From contig CAMYMG010000065.1 of NCBI GenBank assembly GCA_947259295.1, positions 1 through 44,410 on the forward strand: a stretch of 44,410 nt of DNA. The letters are read 5' to 3'. The notes below the pieces were generated by a model that saw only the letters and a list, made by a program, of their open reading frames with translations, did not search any database and had not been told where the DNA came from. This document shows positions 36,414 to 44,410 of the stretch, piece after piece. The DNA comes from an uncultured Rhizobiaceae bacterium. GTDB taxonomy: Bacteria > Pseudomonadota > Alphaproteobacteria > Rhizobiales > Rhizobiaceae. The first letter of the stretch is position 1. The number at the start of each line of letters is the position of its first letter. The position numbers and the translations under genes are program-made.

Positions 36414-38042
36414 CTAATGCTGGCGCGCCGCCCCGGGAATCGCGGCCAGCAGTTGCTTGGTGTAGTCGTGCCGCGGGTTGAGGAAGATCTCGCGCGTCGG
36501 CCCCATCTCAACGATCTCGCCGTAGCGCATCACCGCCATGTCGTCGCAGACCTGGGCAGCGACATGCAGATCGTGGGTGATGAACAGCATCGCCAAGTTG
36601 AGCCGCTGCTTCAGTTCGTCGAGTAGCTTCAGGACCTGCGCCTGCACCGTCACGTCGAGAGCCGAGACCGCCTCGTCGGCGACCAGCACGTCCGGTTCGA
36701 GCGCAAGCGCCCGGGCGATGCCGATGCGCTGACGCTGGCCGCCGGAAAACTCGTGCGGCAGCCGGTCGGCCGAGCGCGGGTCGAGCCCGACGAGCTCAAG
36801 CAGCGAACGCGCCCTGGCCAGCGCCTCGTTGCGCGCCACGCCGCGTGCCATCGGGCCGTCGGCGATGCTGAGGCCAACCTTGCGGCGCGGGTTGAGCGAT
36901 GAGAAGGGGTCCTGGAACACCATCTGGATACGGCTGCGCTGGCGCCGCAGCTCCTCGCCACGCAGGGCGCAATAGTCCTGGCCGCCGAGCTCGATCGTGC
37001 CGGAATCGGGGTCGCTGATGCGGGTCACCAGCCGCGCCACGGTGGATTTTCCCGAGCCCGATTCGCCGACCAGCCCGAGCGTGCGGCCGCGCCTGATCTG
37101 GAAGCTGACATCCTTCACCGCATGCACGGTGCGCACCGCGCCGAACATGCCGGCCTTGGAACGGTATGACTTGTTGAGGTTGGCGACCGACAGCGCCACC
37201 GGCTGTTCGGCCTCGGCCGGCCGGATCGCCGGCGTGCCGGACGGCACCGCCGCGAGCAGCGCTTTTGTATAGGGATGCTGCGGGTTGCTCAGCACGTCAT
37301 GCGCCGTGCCTTGTTCGACAACGATGCCCTTTTCCAGCACCAGCACCCGGTCGGCGATGTCGGACACCACGCCGAAATCATGCGTGATGAAGATCACCGC
37401 CATGTTGCGGCGCTGCTGGATCTCGCGCATCAGCCTGAGAATCTGCGCCTGGGTGGTGACGTCGAGCGCGGTCGTCGGCTCGTCGGCGATCAGCAGCGCC
37501 GGTTCGAGCGCCAGCGCCATGGCGATCATCGCGCGCTGCCGCTGCCCGCCCGACAGCTGGTGCGGATAGGCCTTGATCGCCCTTTCAGGATCGGGAAGCT
37601 GCACTTCGCGCGCCAGGTCGAGAGCGCGGGCGCGCCGTTCGGGCGGCGTCAGCAAGTCGTGCGCCTCGAAGACCTCCATGATTTGGTCCTCGATGCGCAT
37701 CGACGGGTTGAGTGCGGTCATCGGCTCCTGGAAGATCATGCCGACGCGCCGGCCGCGCAGCGTGCGCAGCGTCGCCGCGTCCACATGGATCAGGTCGATG
37801 CCGTCGAACAGGGCGGCACCGCGCTCGACGCTGATGGCGCGCGGCAACAGGCCCATCAGGGTCTGCGCGCAGAGCGATTTGCCCGAACCCGATTCGCCGA
37901 CGATGCACAGGATCTCGCCGGCCGGCAGGTCGAAGCTGAGGTCGGCAAGCGCATAGTCGCGGTCGGCGCCGCGCGGCAGCCTGAGCGCCAGGTGCTGCAC
38001 CGATACGGTGGGGGCGATGTCGGGGGCAGGGGTGTCCATCAT
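36414..38042 (-). CDS. Fused double ATP-binding protein of a peptide-type ABC importer (DppD-DppF/GsiA-like)
   Basis: The 542-residue protein contains two complete nucleotide-binding domains. The first has Walker [21 protein letters not shown], signature [16 protein letters not shown] and Walker [13 protein letters not shown]. The second has [32 protein letters not shown] and [12 protein letters not shown]. Each is followed by the oligopeptide-type C-terminal extension ([26 protein letters not shown]). Such fusions power family-5 importers. No permease lies on this strand; the matching binding protein and permeases begin at 41836 on the other strand. ATG 38042 overlaps the GGT stop. Confidence 0.94.
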   Translation of the reverse strand: MMDTPAPDIAPTVSVQHLALRLPRGADRDYALADLSFDLPAGEILCIVGESGSGKSLCAQTLMGLLPRAISVERGAALFDGIDLIHVDAATLRTLRGRRVGMIFQEPMTALNPSMRIEDQIMEVFEAHDLLTPPERRARALDLAREVQLPDPERAIKAYPHQLSGGQRQRAMIAMALALEPALLIADEPTTALDVTTQAQILRLMREIQQRRNMAVIFITHDFGVVSDIADRVLVLEKGIVVEQGTAHDVLSNPQHPYTKALLAAVPSGTPAIRPAEAEQPVALSVANLNKSYRSKAGMFGAVRTVHAVKDVSFQIRRGRTLGLVGESGSGKSTVARLVTRISDPDSGTIELGGQDYCALRGEELRRQRSRIQMVFQDPFSSLNPRRKVGLSIADGPMARGVARNEALARARSLLELVGLDPRSADRLPHEFSGGQRQRIGIARALALEPDVLVADEAVSALDVTVQAQVLKLLDELKQRLNLAMLFITHDLHVAAQVCDDMAVMRYGEIVEMGPTREIFLNPRHDYTKQLLAAIPGAARQH

Positions 38043-39631
38043 CAATATCCCAGCGCGATGCCGTCCTTGCGGTGATCCGAAGCGCCCCACAGCACGCCGC
38101 GCTCATGGTCGATCCACACCGCTTGGCAGCCGCCGAGCGGTTCGTCGGCCCGGCGTGTCTGGTGGCCGCGCGCCTCCAGCCCGGCTCGCGTGTCCTCGGA
38201 GATGGTCGTCTCGAGGCTGATCGCGCCGTCGGTAAAGAAGCTGCGCGGCTGGTCGGATGCCGCCTGGATGTCGAACCCGCGGTCGAGCACCTGCGACAGG
38301 ATGTGGGCGTGGCCGGTCGCCTGGTACTGGCCGCCCATGACGCCGAACGAGCCGACCGTGCGACCGTCCTTGCACACCAGCGCCGGGATGATGGTGTGGA
38401 ACGGCCGCTTGGACGGCCCAATGGCGTTGGGATGCCCAGGCGCCAGAGAGAAGCCGGTGCCGCGGTTCTGCAGCAGCACGCCTCCTTTCTTGGCGTAGAT
38501 GCCGCTGCCGAAGGCAAAGAACAGCGAGTTGATCAGCGACATCGCATTGCCGTCGCGATCGACGACGCTGACATAGACGGTGTCGCGGTGGACCGGCATG
38601 TCGGCAACCGCGATCGGCGAGGCCCGGTCGAGCGAGATGCGGGCGCGCATCGTTGCGATGCTGGCGTCGGACAGAATCTCCTCGACGCCGACCGTCATAG
38701 CCGTGGGGTCGGCGATCAGCGCGTCGCGCTGCCGGTAGGCCTCCTTGGTGGCCTCGGCCAGCAGGTGGATGCGGTCGATCTCGCTCAGCGACGCGTCGGC
38801 GAGGTCGAAACCGTCGAGCAGCCGGGCCATGATCAGCGCCGCCAGGCCCTGGCCGTTGGGTGGACACTCGACGAGCTGGTGGTCGCGATAGCCGGCCGAA
38901 ATCGGCTGCGTCTCTTCGCAGGCAAAGGACGCGAAATCGCCCGCGTCGTGCAGGCCGCCCAGCGCCCGCAGCGTGGCGACCATGTCATCTGCCACTTCGC
39001 CCTCATAGAAGGCGCTGCGTCCTTCGCGCGCAATCCTGCGCAGCGTCGCGCCGAGCGCCGGGTTGCTCAGCCTGTCGCCGGTCACCGGCGAGCGCCCGCC
39101 GGGCAGGAACTGCGCAGCCGCGTCGGCATGCGCCGCGACGCGGCTGGCATAGCGCTGCCAGTCGTGAGCGACCCGCGGCGGAATCGTGAAGCCGTTTTCG
39201 GCGGCCTCGATGGCCGGCGCCAGGACGCGGTCGAGGCCGAGCTTGCCGTGTTCCCGGTTCAGCCTGCACCACGTATCGACGGCGCCGGGCACGGTCACCG
39301 TGTGCACGGAATCGTCGGGGATCGTCGTCCAGCCTTTCTCAAGGTAGGTGTCCAGCGTGGCGGCCCGCGGCGACCGCCCGGAACCGTTGTAGGAGACCAT
39401 CGGGGCGCCGGCCGGCGCGTAGAGCGCGAAACAGTCGCCGCCAATGCCGGTCATGTGCGGGTCGATGACGCCTTGCAGGGCGACCGCGGCAATTGCCGCG
39501 TCGACCGCCGTGCCGCCGGCTTTCAGGATTTCGATGGCCGCGAGTGTCGCTTGCGGGTGCGAGGTTGCGGCCATGCCGTTCTCGGCAAGGGCCACCGATT
39601 TGCCGGGCACCATGAAGTCGCGGTCATGCAT
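38042..39631 (-). CDS. Gamma-glutamyltransferase-family N-terminal nucleophile hydrolase
   Basis: The 529-residue protein has the GGT fold and the autoprocessing site at Thr351 in [20 protein letters not shown], where chain cleavage yields the new N-terminal nucleophile. Other family marks are [15 protein letters not shown] and [17 protein letters not shown]. There is no signal peptide, unlike classical periplasmic GGT, so it is probably cytosolic, as in the oxamate amidohydrolase (HpxW)-like branch. It may hydrolyse a gamma-glutamyl or other amide in the imported compound. It overlaps nagB by 8 bp and the ATPase gene by an ATGA. Confidence 0.9.
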   Translation of the reverse strand: MHDRDFMVPGKSVALAENGMAATSHPQATLAAIEILKAGGTAVDAAIAAVALQGVIDPHMTGIGGDCFALYAPAGAPMVSYNGSGRSPRAATLDTYLEKGWTTIPDDSVHTVTVPGAVDTWCRLNREHGKLGLDRVLAPAIEAAENGFTIPPRVAHDWQRYASRVAAHADAAAQFLPGGRSPVTGDRLSNPALGATLRRIAREGRSAFYEGEVADDMVATLRALGGLHDAGDFASFACEETQPISAGYRDHQLVECPPNGQGLAALIMARLLDGFDLADASLSEIDRIHLLAEATKEAYRQRDALIADPTAMTVGVEEILSDASIATMRARISLDRASPIAVADMPVHRDTVYVSVVDRDGNAMSLINSLFFAFGSGIYAKKGGVLLQNRGTGFSLAPGHPNAIGPSKRPFHTIIPALVCKDGRTVGSFGVMGGQYQATGHAHILSQVLDRGFDIQAASDQPRSFFTDGAISLETTISEDTRAGLEARGHQTRRADEPLGGCQAVWIDHERGVLWGASDHRKDGIALGY

Positions 39632-40397
39632 GTGAGTTCTCGATTTTCGGGATGTTGCGCAGTTCGGCCGCCGCCGCTAGGTCGCAGACGACCGTTACGT
39701 CGGGGTGTTGCTGCAGGAAGGAGGCAGGGTTGTGTGGGCCGACCTCGCCTCCGAACGCACCGGCAAGGGCCTTCGCCTTCGCCGCGCCGGTCGCCAGCAG
39801 CACGATGCGCCGTGCCGACAGGATGGTCTCGATGCCCATGGTGATTGCCTTGCGGGGCATTGCCACGCCGGTTGGAAAGTCATCGGCGTTGGCCACAAGT
39901 GTCGGCGGGGCTAGCTCGACGACGCGCGTCCGCGACGTGCCCTGCGAACCTGGTTCGTTGAAGCCGATGTGCCCGTTGCGGCCGATGCCCAGCAGTTGCA
40001 GGTCGATGCCTACGGCCGCCGCGATCGCCGCCTCGTAGCGGGCAGGTCCGGCGTCGTCGCCCTCGGGCAGATGCAGCCGGCGCCTGTCGGCGTCGACATG
40101 GTCGAAAAGGTTCCTGTCCATGTAGGCAGCAAAGCCCGACGGATCGCCGGCGGCAAGGCCGCAATACTCGTCGAGATTGAACGTCGTTACCCTGGCAAAG
40201 CTGAGGCCGCCCGCAGGGTGCATTCTGGCAAGCTCGCGATAGACACCGATCATCGAGGCGCCTGTTGCGAGCCCGAGAACGCTCGTCGGGTTGCTGCGGA
40301 TGCGCGCGGCGAGAATGCCGGCCACCAGTTGCTCGGCCTCCCGGGAGGTTGCGAACAGGCGAACCGGCTGCTCGACTTGTGCGCGCAGGGCGCTCAT
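39624..40397 (-). CDS. nagB: Glucosamine-6-phosphate deaminase-like protein
   Basis: The 257-residue protein has the NagB/6-phosphogluconolactonase fold: [30 protein letters not shown] with the proton-acceptor Asp, and the catalytic loop [17 protein letters not shown]. These motifs are those of deaminases rather than lactonases. NagB converts glucosamine-6-P to fructose-6-P and ammonia. No nagA or amino-sugar kinase is seen in the window. ATG 40397 is in an ATGA overlap with the ROK gene, and the open frame upstream of it is a shadow of that gene. Confidence 0.88.
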   Translation of the reverse strand: MSALRAQVEQPVRLFATSREAEQLVAGILAARIRSNPTSVLGLATGASMIGVYRELARMHPAGGLSFARVTTFNLDEYCGLAAGDPSGFAAYMDRNLFDHVDADRRRLHLPEGDDAGPARYEAAIAAAVGIDLQLLGIGRNGHIGFNEPGSQGTSRTRVVELAPPTLVANADDFPTGVAMPRKAITMGIETILSARRIVLLATGAAKAKALAGAFGGEVGPHNPASFLQQHPDVTVVCDLAAAAELRNIPKIENSHA

Positions 40398-41599
40398 TCG
40401 ACCGCCTCGGCAACGTCGGCTTCCGACAGCAGGTCGTAGCCCGCGGTCTGGAACAGGCTCTCGTAGAGCCGGTCGAGGCTGCTTGCGATGGTGCCGAACA
40501 GCGCGGCCCGGCTGCCCAGCTTGCTGATGGCGCATTCGGGCGGCGAGGGCATGCAGAGCGGCAGGAAGTGGCGCACGCGCTCGAGCAGTTCGCCGCGCGC
40601 GCCGATGCTCCCGCCAAGTACCACGCGTTCAGGGTCGACAATTGCCGACACCGCCAGGATCGCCTCGGCCAGCGTGCGCGCCACCTCATCTAGCGTGGCG
40701 GCGGCGATGCGGTCTCCGCCCTTTATGCGGTCGATGATCTCGCGCACGGTCAGGCCGGTCTGGCCGCCCGCGCCTTCGTAGCGGTCGCGGATCGCCGCGC
40801 TGCCGATCGCCGTTTCCAGCCCGCCGGAGTGGAAGGTGCGGGAGTCGTAGGCGCTTGCGCCGACCGGCAGGGTCGCCACTTCGCCCGCCGCGCCGCGCGC
40901 GCCGCGCAGAATGCGGCGCTCGTTGATGATCCCCATGCCGACCCCGGTGCCGAGCGCGATGAAGACGAAATTGTCGATGCCCTTGCCTTCGCCCATCCAC
41001 AACTCGCCCTTGGCGGCCATGTTGACGTCGTTGCCCACCTCGACATCGAAGGTCACAAGGTTTTCCAGTTCCTCGGCGAACGACGACCCTTCGAGGCCGG
41101 CAATGTTCGGAACCATGAACAGTCGTTTGGAGCGATGGTCGAAAGCGCCGGGAATGCCGACGGAACCGACCAGCACACGATGGGCCGGCAGGCCGGCGCG
41201 GGCGGCCAGTGTTTCGCTGGTGCGCGCAAGTTGCGCGATGACGTGCTGCCCGCCGCGCGCGTCGGTCGGTTCGACGAGTTCGGCGACGATGTTCCCGTGC
41301 ATGTCGGCAAGCGCCGCCTGGATCTTGGTGCCACCGACGTCGGCGCCAAACACCAGCGCGCGGTCGGCGCGTATTTCATAAGTGGCGGCGCTGCGTCCGA
41401 CGGCGCCCTGCGTGCGGCCGGCCATCTGCACCCATCCACCATTCTCGAGGTCGCGAAAGACCTCGGACATCGTCTGCTTGGACAGCCCGGTCAGCCTGGC
41501 GAGTTCGGCGCGCGACACGGGTCCCCTGTCGAGCAGGATGCGGATCACCGTGCGGAGCGTGATCTGCCGCGGTGTTGCGAGGGAGGAAAGATCGGTCAT
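40394..41599 (-). CDS. ROK family transcriptional regulator (NagC/Mlc-like)
   Basis: The 401-residue protein starts with a winged helix (RTVIRILLDRGPVSRAELAR, LTGLSKQTMSEVFRDLENGG) and continues as a ROK domain. This has the ATP-site-like VFGADVGGTKIQAALADMHG, the GND of VEVGNDVNMAAKGELWMG, and FIALGTGVGMGI. The Cys-rich zinc motif usual in ROK proteins (C-x-C-x2-G-C) is not present; the equivalent segment reads ATLPVGASAYDSRTFHSGG. It likely represses the leftward operon that it heads and the divergent transporter genes, with an amino-sugar ligand as inducer by analogy to NagC. Confidence 0.93.
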   Translation of the reverse strand: MTDLSSLATPRQITLRTVIRILLDRGPVSRAELARLTGLSKQTMSEVFRDLENGGWVQMAGRTQGAVGRSAATYEIRADRALVFGADVGGTKIQAALADMHGNIVAELVEPTDARGGQHVIAQLARTSETLAARAGLPAHRVLVGSVGIPGAFDHRSKRLFMVPNIAGLEGSSFAEELENLVTFDVEVGNDVNMAAKGELWMGEGKGIDNFVFIALGTGVGMGIINERRILRGARGAAGEVATLPVGASAYDSRTFHSGGLETAIGSAAIRDRYEGAGGQTGLTVREIIDRIKGGDRIAAATLDEVARTLAEAILAVSAIVDPERVVLGGSIGARGELLERVRHFLPLCMPSPPECAISKLGSRAALFGTIASSLDRLYESLFQTAGYDLLSEADVAEAVE

Positions 41600-41835
41600 G
41601 AAAAGTCAAACTTCAATTAGTCAATGTACCGGACAAATGCACCGACAAATCTACTTTCGTCAACCCGAAGCTTACCAAAATGAGATCATATCCGGGTTTT
41701 TCGGTCTGGCCTGATCCGAAGAATGGATAATTGGTTCGCCTGCTTTACAAAAGAAAGCGAGTGTGTTTCGCTGCCATCCAAGGTGGAGACGGCTGCGTGG
41801 CGCAGGCGTAAAAAAAGTAAGAGGGAATTCCGAGT
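41600..41835. promoter_or_regulatory. Divergent control region between the ROK gene and the binding-protein gene
   Basis: This gene-free region must contain both divergent promoters. It includes a near-direct repeat, ACCGGACAAAT (41628-41638) and ACCGACAAAT (41641-41650), and three GTCAA words at 41605, 41620 and 41659. These are possible ROK-binding elements, but no clear palindrome is visible. Confidence 0.35.
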
Positions 41836-43341
41836 ATGAAGCTAATGAAAAAGCTGACGGTCCTGTCGGGTCTGATGGCGATCTCCATGGCATCTGCAAG
41901 CGCCGAAACCCTGCGTGTCGGCCTGCAGGACGACCCGGATACCTTGGATCCGGCGACCGGCGGCACCTATTCCGGCCGCATCGTGTTCGACGCGCTGTGC
42001 GACAAGCTGCTCGACATCGATGCGAAGCTCGACATTGTCCCGCAGTTGGCGACCGAATGGTCGTGGAACGACAGCAATACCGAGCTGACGCTCAAGCTGC
42101 GCGAAGGCGTGACCTTCCATGATGGCAAGCCCTTCGACGCCGAGGCCGTCAAGGCGAACATCGAGCGCATGCAGACGCTGGAGGAATCCAAGCGCCGCTC
42201 CGAGCTGTCGCCAATCAAGCAGATCGAGGTCGTCGATCCGATGACGGTCGTCCTGAAGCTCGAAACGCCGTTTGCGCCACTGCTGTCGGTGCTTACCGAT
42301 CGCGCCGGCATGATGGTTTCACCCTCGGCCGGCACGTCGACCGACGAGTTCGCAGCCAACCCGGTGTGCTCGGGTCCTTATCAGTTCGAAAGCCGCAGCG
42401 CGCGCGACAAGATCAGCCTGAAGAAGTATCCCGGCTACTGGAACGCGGACAAGATCGGCTACGACGCGATCGAATACCAGATCATCCCCGACTCGACCGT
42501 GCGCCTGTCGCGCATCCAGGCCGGCGACCTCGATGTCGCCGAACGCATCGCACCGACAGACCTGGAGGCAATCCGGTCCAACTCGGACCTCGCGCTCTAC
42601 ACCTCGGCGGGGCTCGCCGTTTCGCATCTCTTCATCAACGTGCGTCCGGACTCCGGCGGCGTGCTCGCCGACAAGCCCGACCTGCGCAAGGCTCTCGAAC
42701 TGTCGCTTGACCGCAACGTGATCAACCAGGTCGCCTTCAACGGCGAGTTCACCGCCGACAACCAGATGATCCCGCCCTCCAGCGCCTTCTACAGCGCCAA
42801 GCATCCGATGCCGGCTCGCGACGTCGCCGCGGCCAAGAAGCTGATCGAGGACTCGGGCGTCGCGAACCCGGCCATCGAGATTACGTACGAGAACTCGCTG
42901 ACCGACGGCCGCGTGGCGCAGATCATCCAGCAGATGGCGCAGGAGGCTGGCTTCACGGTCAACCTGCTGCCGCTTGAGACCTCGTCGGCCATCGAGCGCT
43001 ATCTCGCCGGCAATTTCGAGCTCTACATCGGCAACTGGAGCGGCCGCGCCGATCCCGATCCGACGCTCTACACCTTCTTCGGCACCGGCGGCAGCCAGAA
43101 CCTCAACGGCTACAAGTCGCAGGAACTCGACGATGTGCTGATCGCCGCGCGCAAGGAACTCGACACGGATGCCCGCAAGGTTCTCTACGAGCAGGCAGCG
43201 GAGATCTACCTCAACGACCGTCCGACCATTCCGCTTTACCACTCGACGTGGTTCTATGGTGCGCGTGCCTCGGTGGATGGGATTTCGATCTATCCGGACG
43301 GCATCCTGCGTGTCACGGGCGTGAAGCCGAAGTCCAACTGA
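41836..43341 (+). CDS. Family-5 (peptide-type) ABC transporter substrate-binding protein
   Basis: The 501-residue protein has a signal peptide (MKLMKKLTVLSGLMAISMAS, cleavage near ASA/ETL). It also has the family-5 features LRVGLQDDPDTLDPATGG, ELTLKLREGVTFHDGKPFDA and CSGPYQFESRSARDKISLKK. This family binds peptides, but also glycosides, opines and glutathione. The neighbouring ROK, NagB and GGT-like genes suggest an amino-sugar or glutamyl-containing ligand. A GAGGGA site precedes ATG 41836; an in-frame ATG at 41845 is an alternative. Confidence 0.94.
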   Translation: MKLMKKLTVLSGLMAISMASASAETLRVGLQDDPDTLDPATGGTYSGRIVFDALCDKLLDIDAKLDIVPQLATEWSWNDSNTELTLKLREGVTFHDGKPFDAEAVKANIERMQTLEESKRRSELSPIKQIEVVDPMTVVLKLETPFAPLLSVLTDRAGMMVSPSAGTSTDEFAANPVCSGPYQFESRSARDKISLKKYPGYWNADKIGYDAIEYQIIPDSTVRLSRIQAGDLDVAERIAPTDLEAIRSNSDLALYTSAGLAVSHLFINVRPDSGGVLADKPDLRKALELSLDRNVINQVAFNGEFTADNQMIPPSSAFYSAKHPMPARDVAAAKKLIEDSGVANPAIEITYENSLTDGRVAQIIQQMAQEAGFTVNLLPLETSSAIERYLAGNFELYIGNWSGRADPDPTLYTFFGTGGSQNLNGYKSQELDDVLIAARKELDTDARKVLYEQAAEIYLNDRPTIPLYHSTWFYGARASVDGISIYPDGILRVTGVKPKSN

Positions 43342-43350
43342 TCCGACGGT

Positions 43351-43376
43351 CGCGCCCGGTCACCCGACCGGGCGCG
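43351..43376 (+). other. Strong intercistronic stem-loop
   Basis: CGCGCCCGGTC and GACCGGGCGCG form a perfect 11-bp stem with an ACCC loop between the binding-protein and permease genes. There is no T-run. Hairpins here usually stabilise the upstream mRNA or reduce read-through, giving more binding protein than permease. Confidence 0.7.
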
Positions 43377-43407
43377 GCCCCGACACCTCCGGGATCGCCA
43401 GAACGAC

Positions 43408-44349
43408 ATGCTCAATTTCATCCTGCGGCGCATCCTGATTTCGATACCGACGCTGCTGCTCGTCTCGGTGCTCGTCTTCGGCCTGCTGAAACTGCTCCCC
43501 GGCGACCCCGCACTGGCGCTTGCCGGCCAGGAGCCGGACCCCGCGGTAATCGAATTCCTGCGGACCAAGTACGGCCTCGACCAACCGCTGCCGGTGCAGT
43601 ACTTCAAGTGGCTCGGCAGCATCCTGCAGGGCGATTTCGGCCTCTCCATCCGCACCCGCCTGCCGATCGGCGAGATGATCGTCCAGAAGCTGCCGGTCAC
43701 GCTGCAGCTTTCGCTCCAGGCCATGCTCATCGCGCTTCTGATCGGCATTCCGGCCGGCGTCTTCGCGGCCATCCGGCGCGGCACACCGGTCGACTACATC
43801 GTCAGCCTGATCGGGCTCGGCGGCCTGTCGATTCCGAGCTTCTGGCTCGGCATCATGCTGATCCTGCTGTTTGCCGTCTCGCTCGGCTGGCTCCCGAGCG
43901 GCGGCTATGTCGGCTTCTTCGAATCTCCGCTGGACAATCTCCGCTATACGCTGTTGCCGAGCGTCGTTCTGGGCACTGCTGCTGCTGCCATCGTCATGCG
44001 TCATACCCGCAGCTCGATGATCGCTGTCCTCAAGCAGGATTATGTCCGTACCGCGCGGGCCAAGGGCCTGCGCGAACGCATCGTGGTTACCCGCCACGCG
44101 CTGCGCAATGGCCTGATTCCTGTCGTCACCACCAGCACCCTGCATCTCGGCGAGCTTCTGTCGGGCGCAGTGCTGACCGAGCAGGTCTTCGGCATTCCCG
44201 GCTTCGGCAAGATGATCGTCGACGGCGTGTTCAGCCGCGACTACGCCGTCGTTCAGGCCGTCGTCATGTGCTCGGCGGTCATCTTCCTGCTGCTCAGCCT
44301 GATTGCCGACCTTGCCTACGTCGTCCTCAGCCCGAGGTTGCGCTCATGA
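43408..44349 (+). CDS. Peptide-type ABC transporter permease (DppB-like)
   Basis: The 313-residue inner-membrane protein has about six helices, beginning with FILRRILISIPTLLLVSVLV. It shows DppB/GsiC hallmarks: LLPGDPALALAGQEPDPAV, KYGLDQPLPVQYFKWLGSIL, GDFGLSIRTRLPIGEMI, and the EAA loop YVRTARAKGLRERIVVTRHA. It forms the channel with the next gene, whose ATG overlaps its stop (ATGA), and is presumably driven by the fused ATPase encoded at the other end of the locus. Confidence 0.95.
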   Translation: MLNFILRRILISIPTLLLVSVLVFGLLKLLPGDPALALAGQEPDPAVIEFLRTKYGLDQPLPVQYFKWLGSILQGDFGLSIRTRLPIGEMIVQKLPVTLQLSLQAMLIALLIGIPAGVFAAIRRGTPVDYIVSLIGLGGLSIPSFWLGIMLILLFAVSLGWLPSGGYVGFFESPLDNLRYTLLPSVVLGTAAAAIVMRHTRSSMIAVLKQDYVRTARAKGLRERIVVTRHALRNGLIPVVTTSTLHLGELLSGAVLTEQVFGIPGFGKMIVDGVFSRDYAVVQAVVMCSAVIFLLLSLIADLAYVVLSPRLRS

Positions 44350-44410
44350 CAGGCGAGGCCGCCCCGATGGCTGCGGCGCGCTGCGGCGCGCGCCGCTCCG
44401 CCCTGCGCCG
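44346..44410 (+). CDS. Probable second permease (DppC-like), N-terminus only
   Basis: An ATG overlaps the DppB-like stop and opens a frame that runs off the window (MTGEAAPMAAARCGARRSAL). The visible 21 codons precede any membrane helix, so the identity rests on position after DppB and the coupled start. A 10-bp tandem repeat lies within these codons. Confidence 0.5.
   Translation, partial: MTGEAAPMAAARCGARRSALR
44371..44390 (+). repeat. 10-bp tandem duplication in the dppC-like start region
   Basis: CTGCGGCGCG occurs twice head-to-tail inside the first codons of the second permease. Since 10 is not a multiple of 3, gain or loss of a copy would shift the frame. Confidence 0.7.

Noticed and set aside
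38072..39844. 590-codon plus-strand frame opposite the GGT-like gene
   Set aside because: Antisense shadow of a gene with an intact catalytic motif.

Overview
The window looks like chromosomal DNA of a high-GC alphaproteobacterium of the order Hyphomicrobiales (Rhizobiales), most like Mesorhizobium, Aminobacter or other Phyllobacteriaceae. The grounds are the housekeeping run murA - DUF2948 - hisD - UPF0262 - low-molecular-weight phosphatase - infA - maf - yacG - tRNA-Phe, a Porin_2 family porin, and an SMC - PPDK neighbourhood. This is recognition from the sequence; no database search was run.

Left third (1-20440), core genome. It holds the 3' end of smc, tRNA-Gln, a VOC protein, pyruvate phosphate dikinase, a DUF427 protein and a class III aminotransferase. 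A cell-envelope group follows: an unknown exported protein, an OpgC-like acyltransferase, two paralogous FecR-domain exported proteins, a porin and a YihY/BrkB membrane protein. Then come two small genes (a lipoprotein and a 60-aa basic protein), tRNA-Phe, the housekeeping block on the minus strand, and tRNA-Thr.

Middle (20440-31140), accessory. A tyrosine integrase points toward tRNA-Thr and is followed by a small gene broken by one amber codon. Next is a seven-gene minus-strand operon: GntR/UTRA regulator, ADP-ribosylglycohydrolase, PfkB kinase and a complete Pot-type ABC importer. The regulator - glycohydrolase - kinase core resembles the E. coli yegU/yegV/yegW set but has an ABC importer in place of the YegT permease. 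A perfect 9-bp inverted repeat just upstream is the likely operator. The following 2.4 kb is a graveyard: an unidentified coding-like frame, a truncated gene start, an IalB-family pseudogene with a frameshift, and an IS630-type transposase remnant with stops and a frameshift. A 13-bp match to tRNA-Thr next to the IalB pseudogene might mark the far end of an island.

Right third (31140-44410), catabolic transport cassettes. The first is a TRAP transporter with an enolase-superfamily enzyme and a divergent LysR regulator, probably for a sugar acid. The second appears to be one peptide-type ABC importer split over a divergent promoter. The binding protein and permeases run rightward. A ROK regulator, a NagB-like deaminase, a gamma-glutamyltransferase-family enzyme and a fused double ATPase run leftward with overlapping genes. 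This suggests uptake and breakdown of an amino-sugar or gamma-glutamyl-type compound under ROK control.

The most noteworthy items are the YegUVW-like ABC operon with its palindrome, the split ROK/NagB/GGT/ABC locus, the orphan FecR pair, and the amber-interrupted gene beside the integrase.
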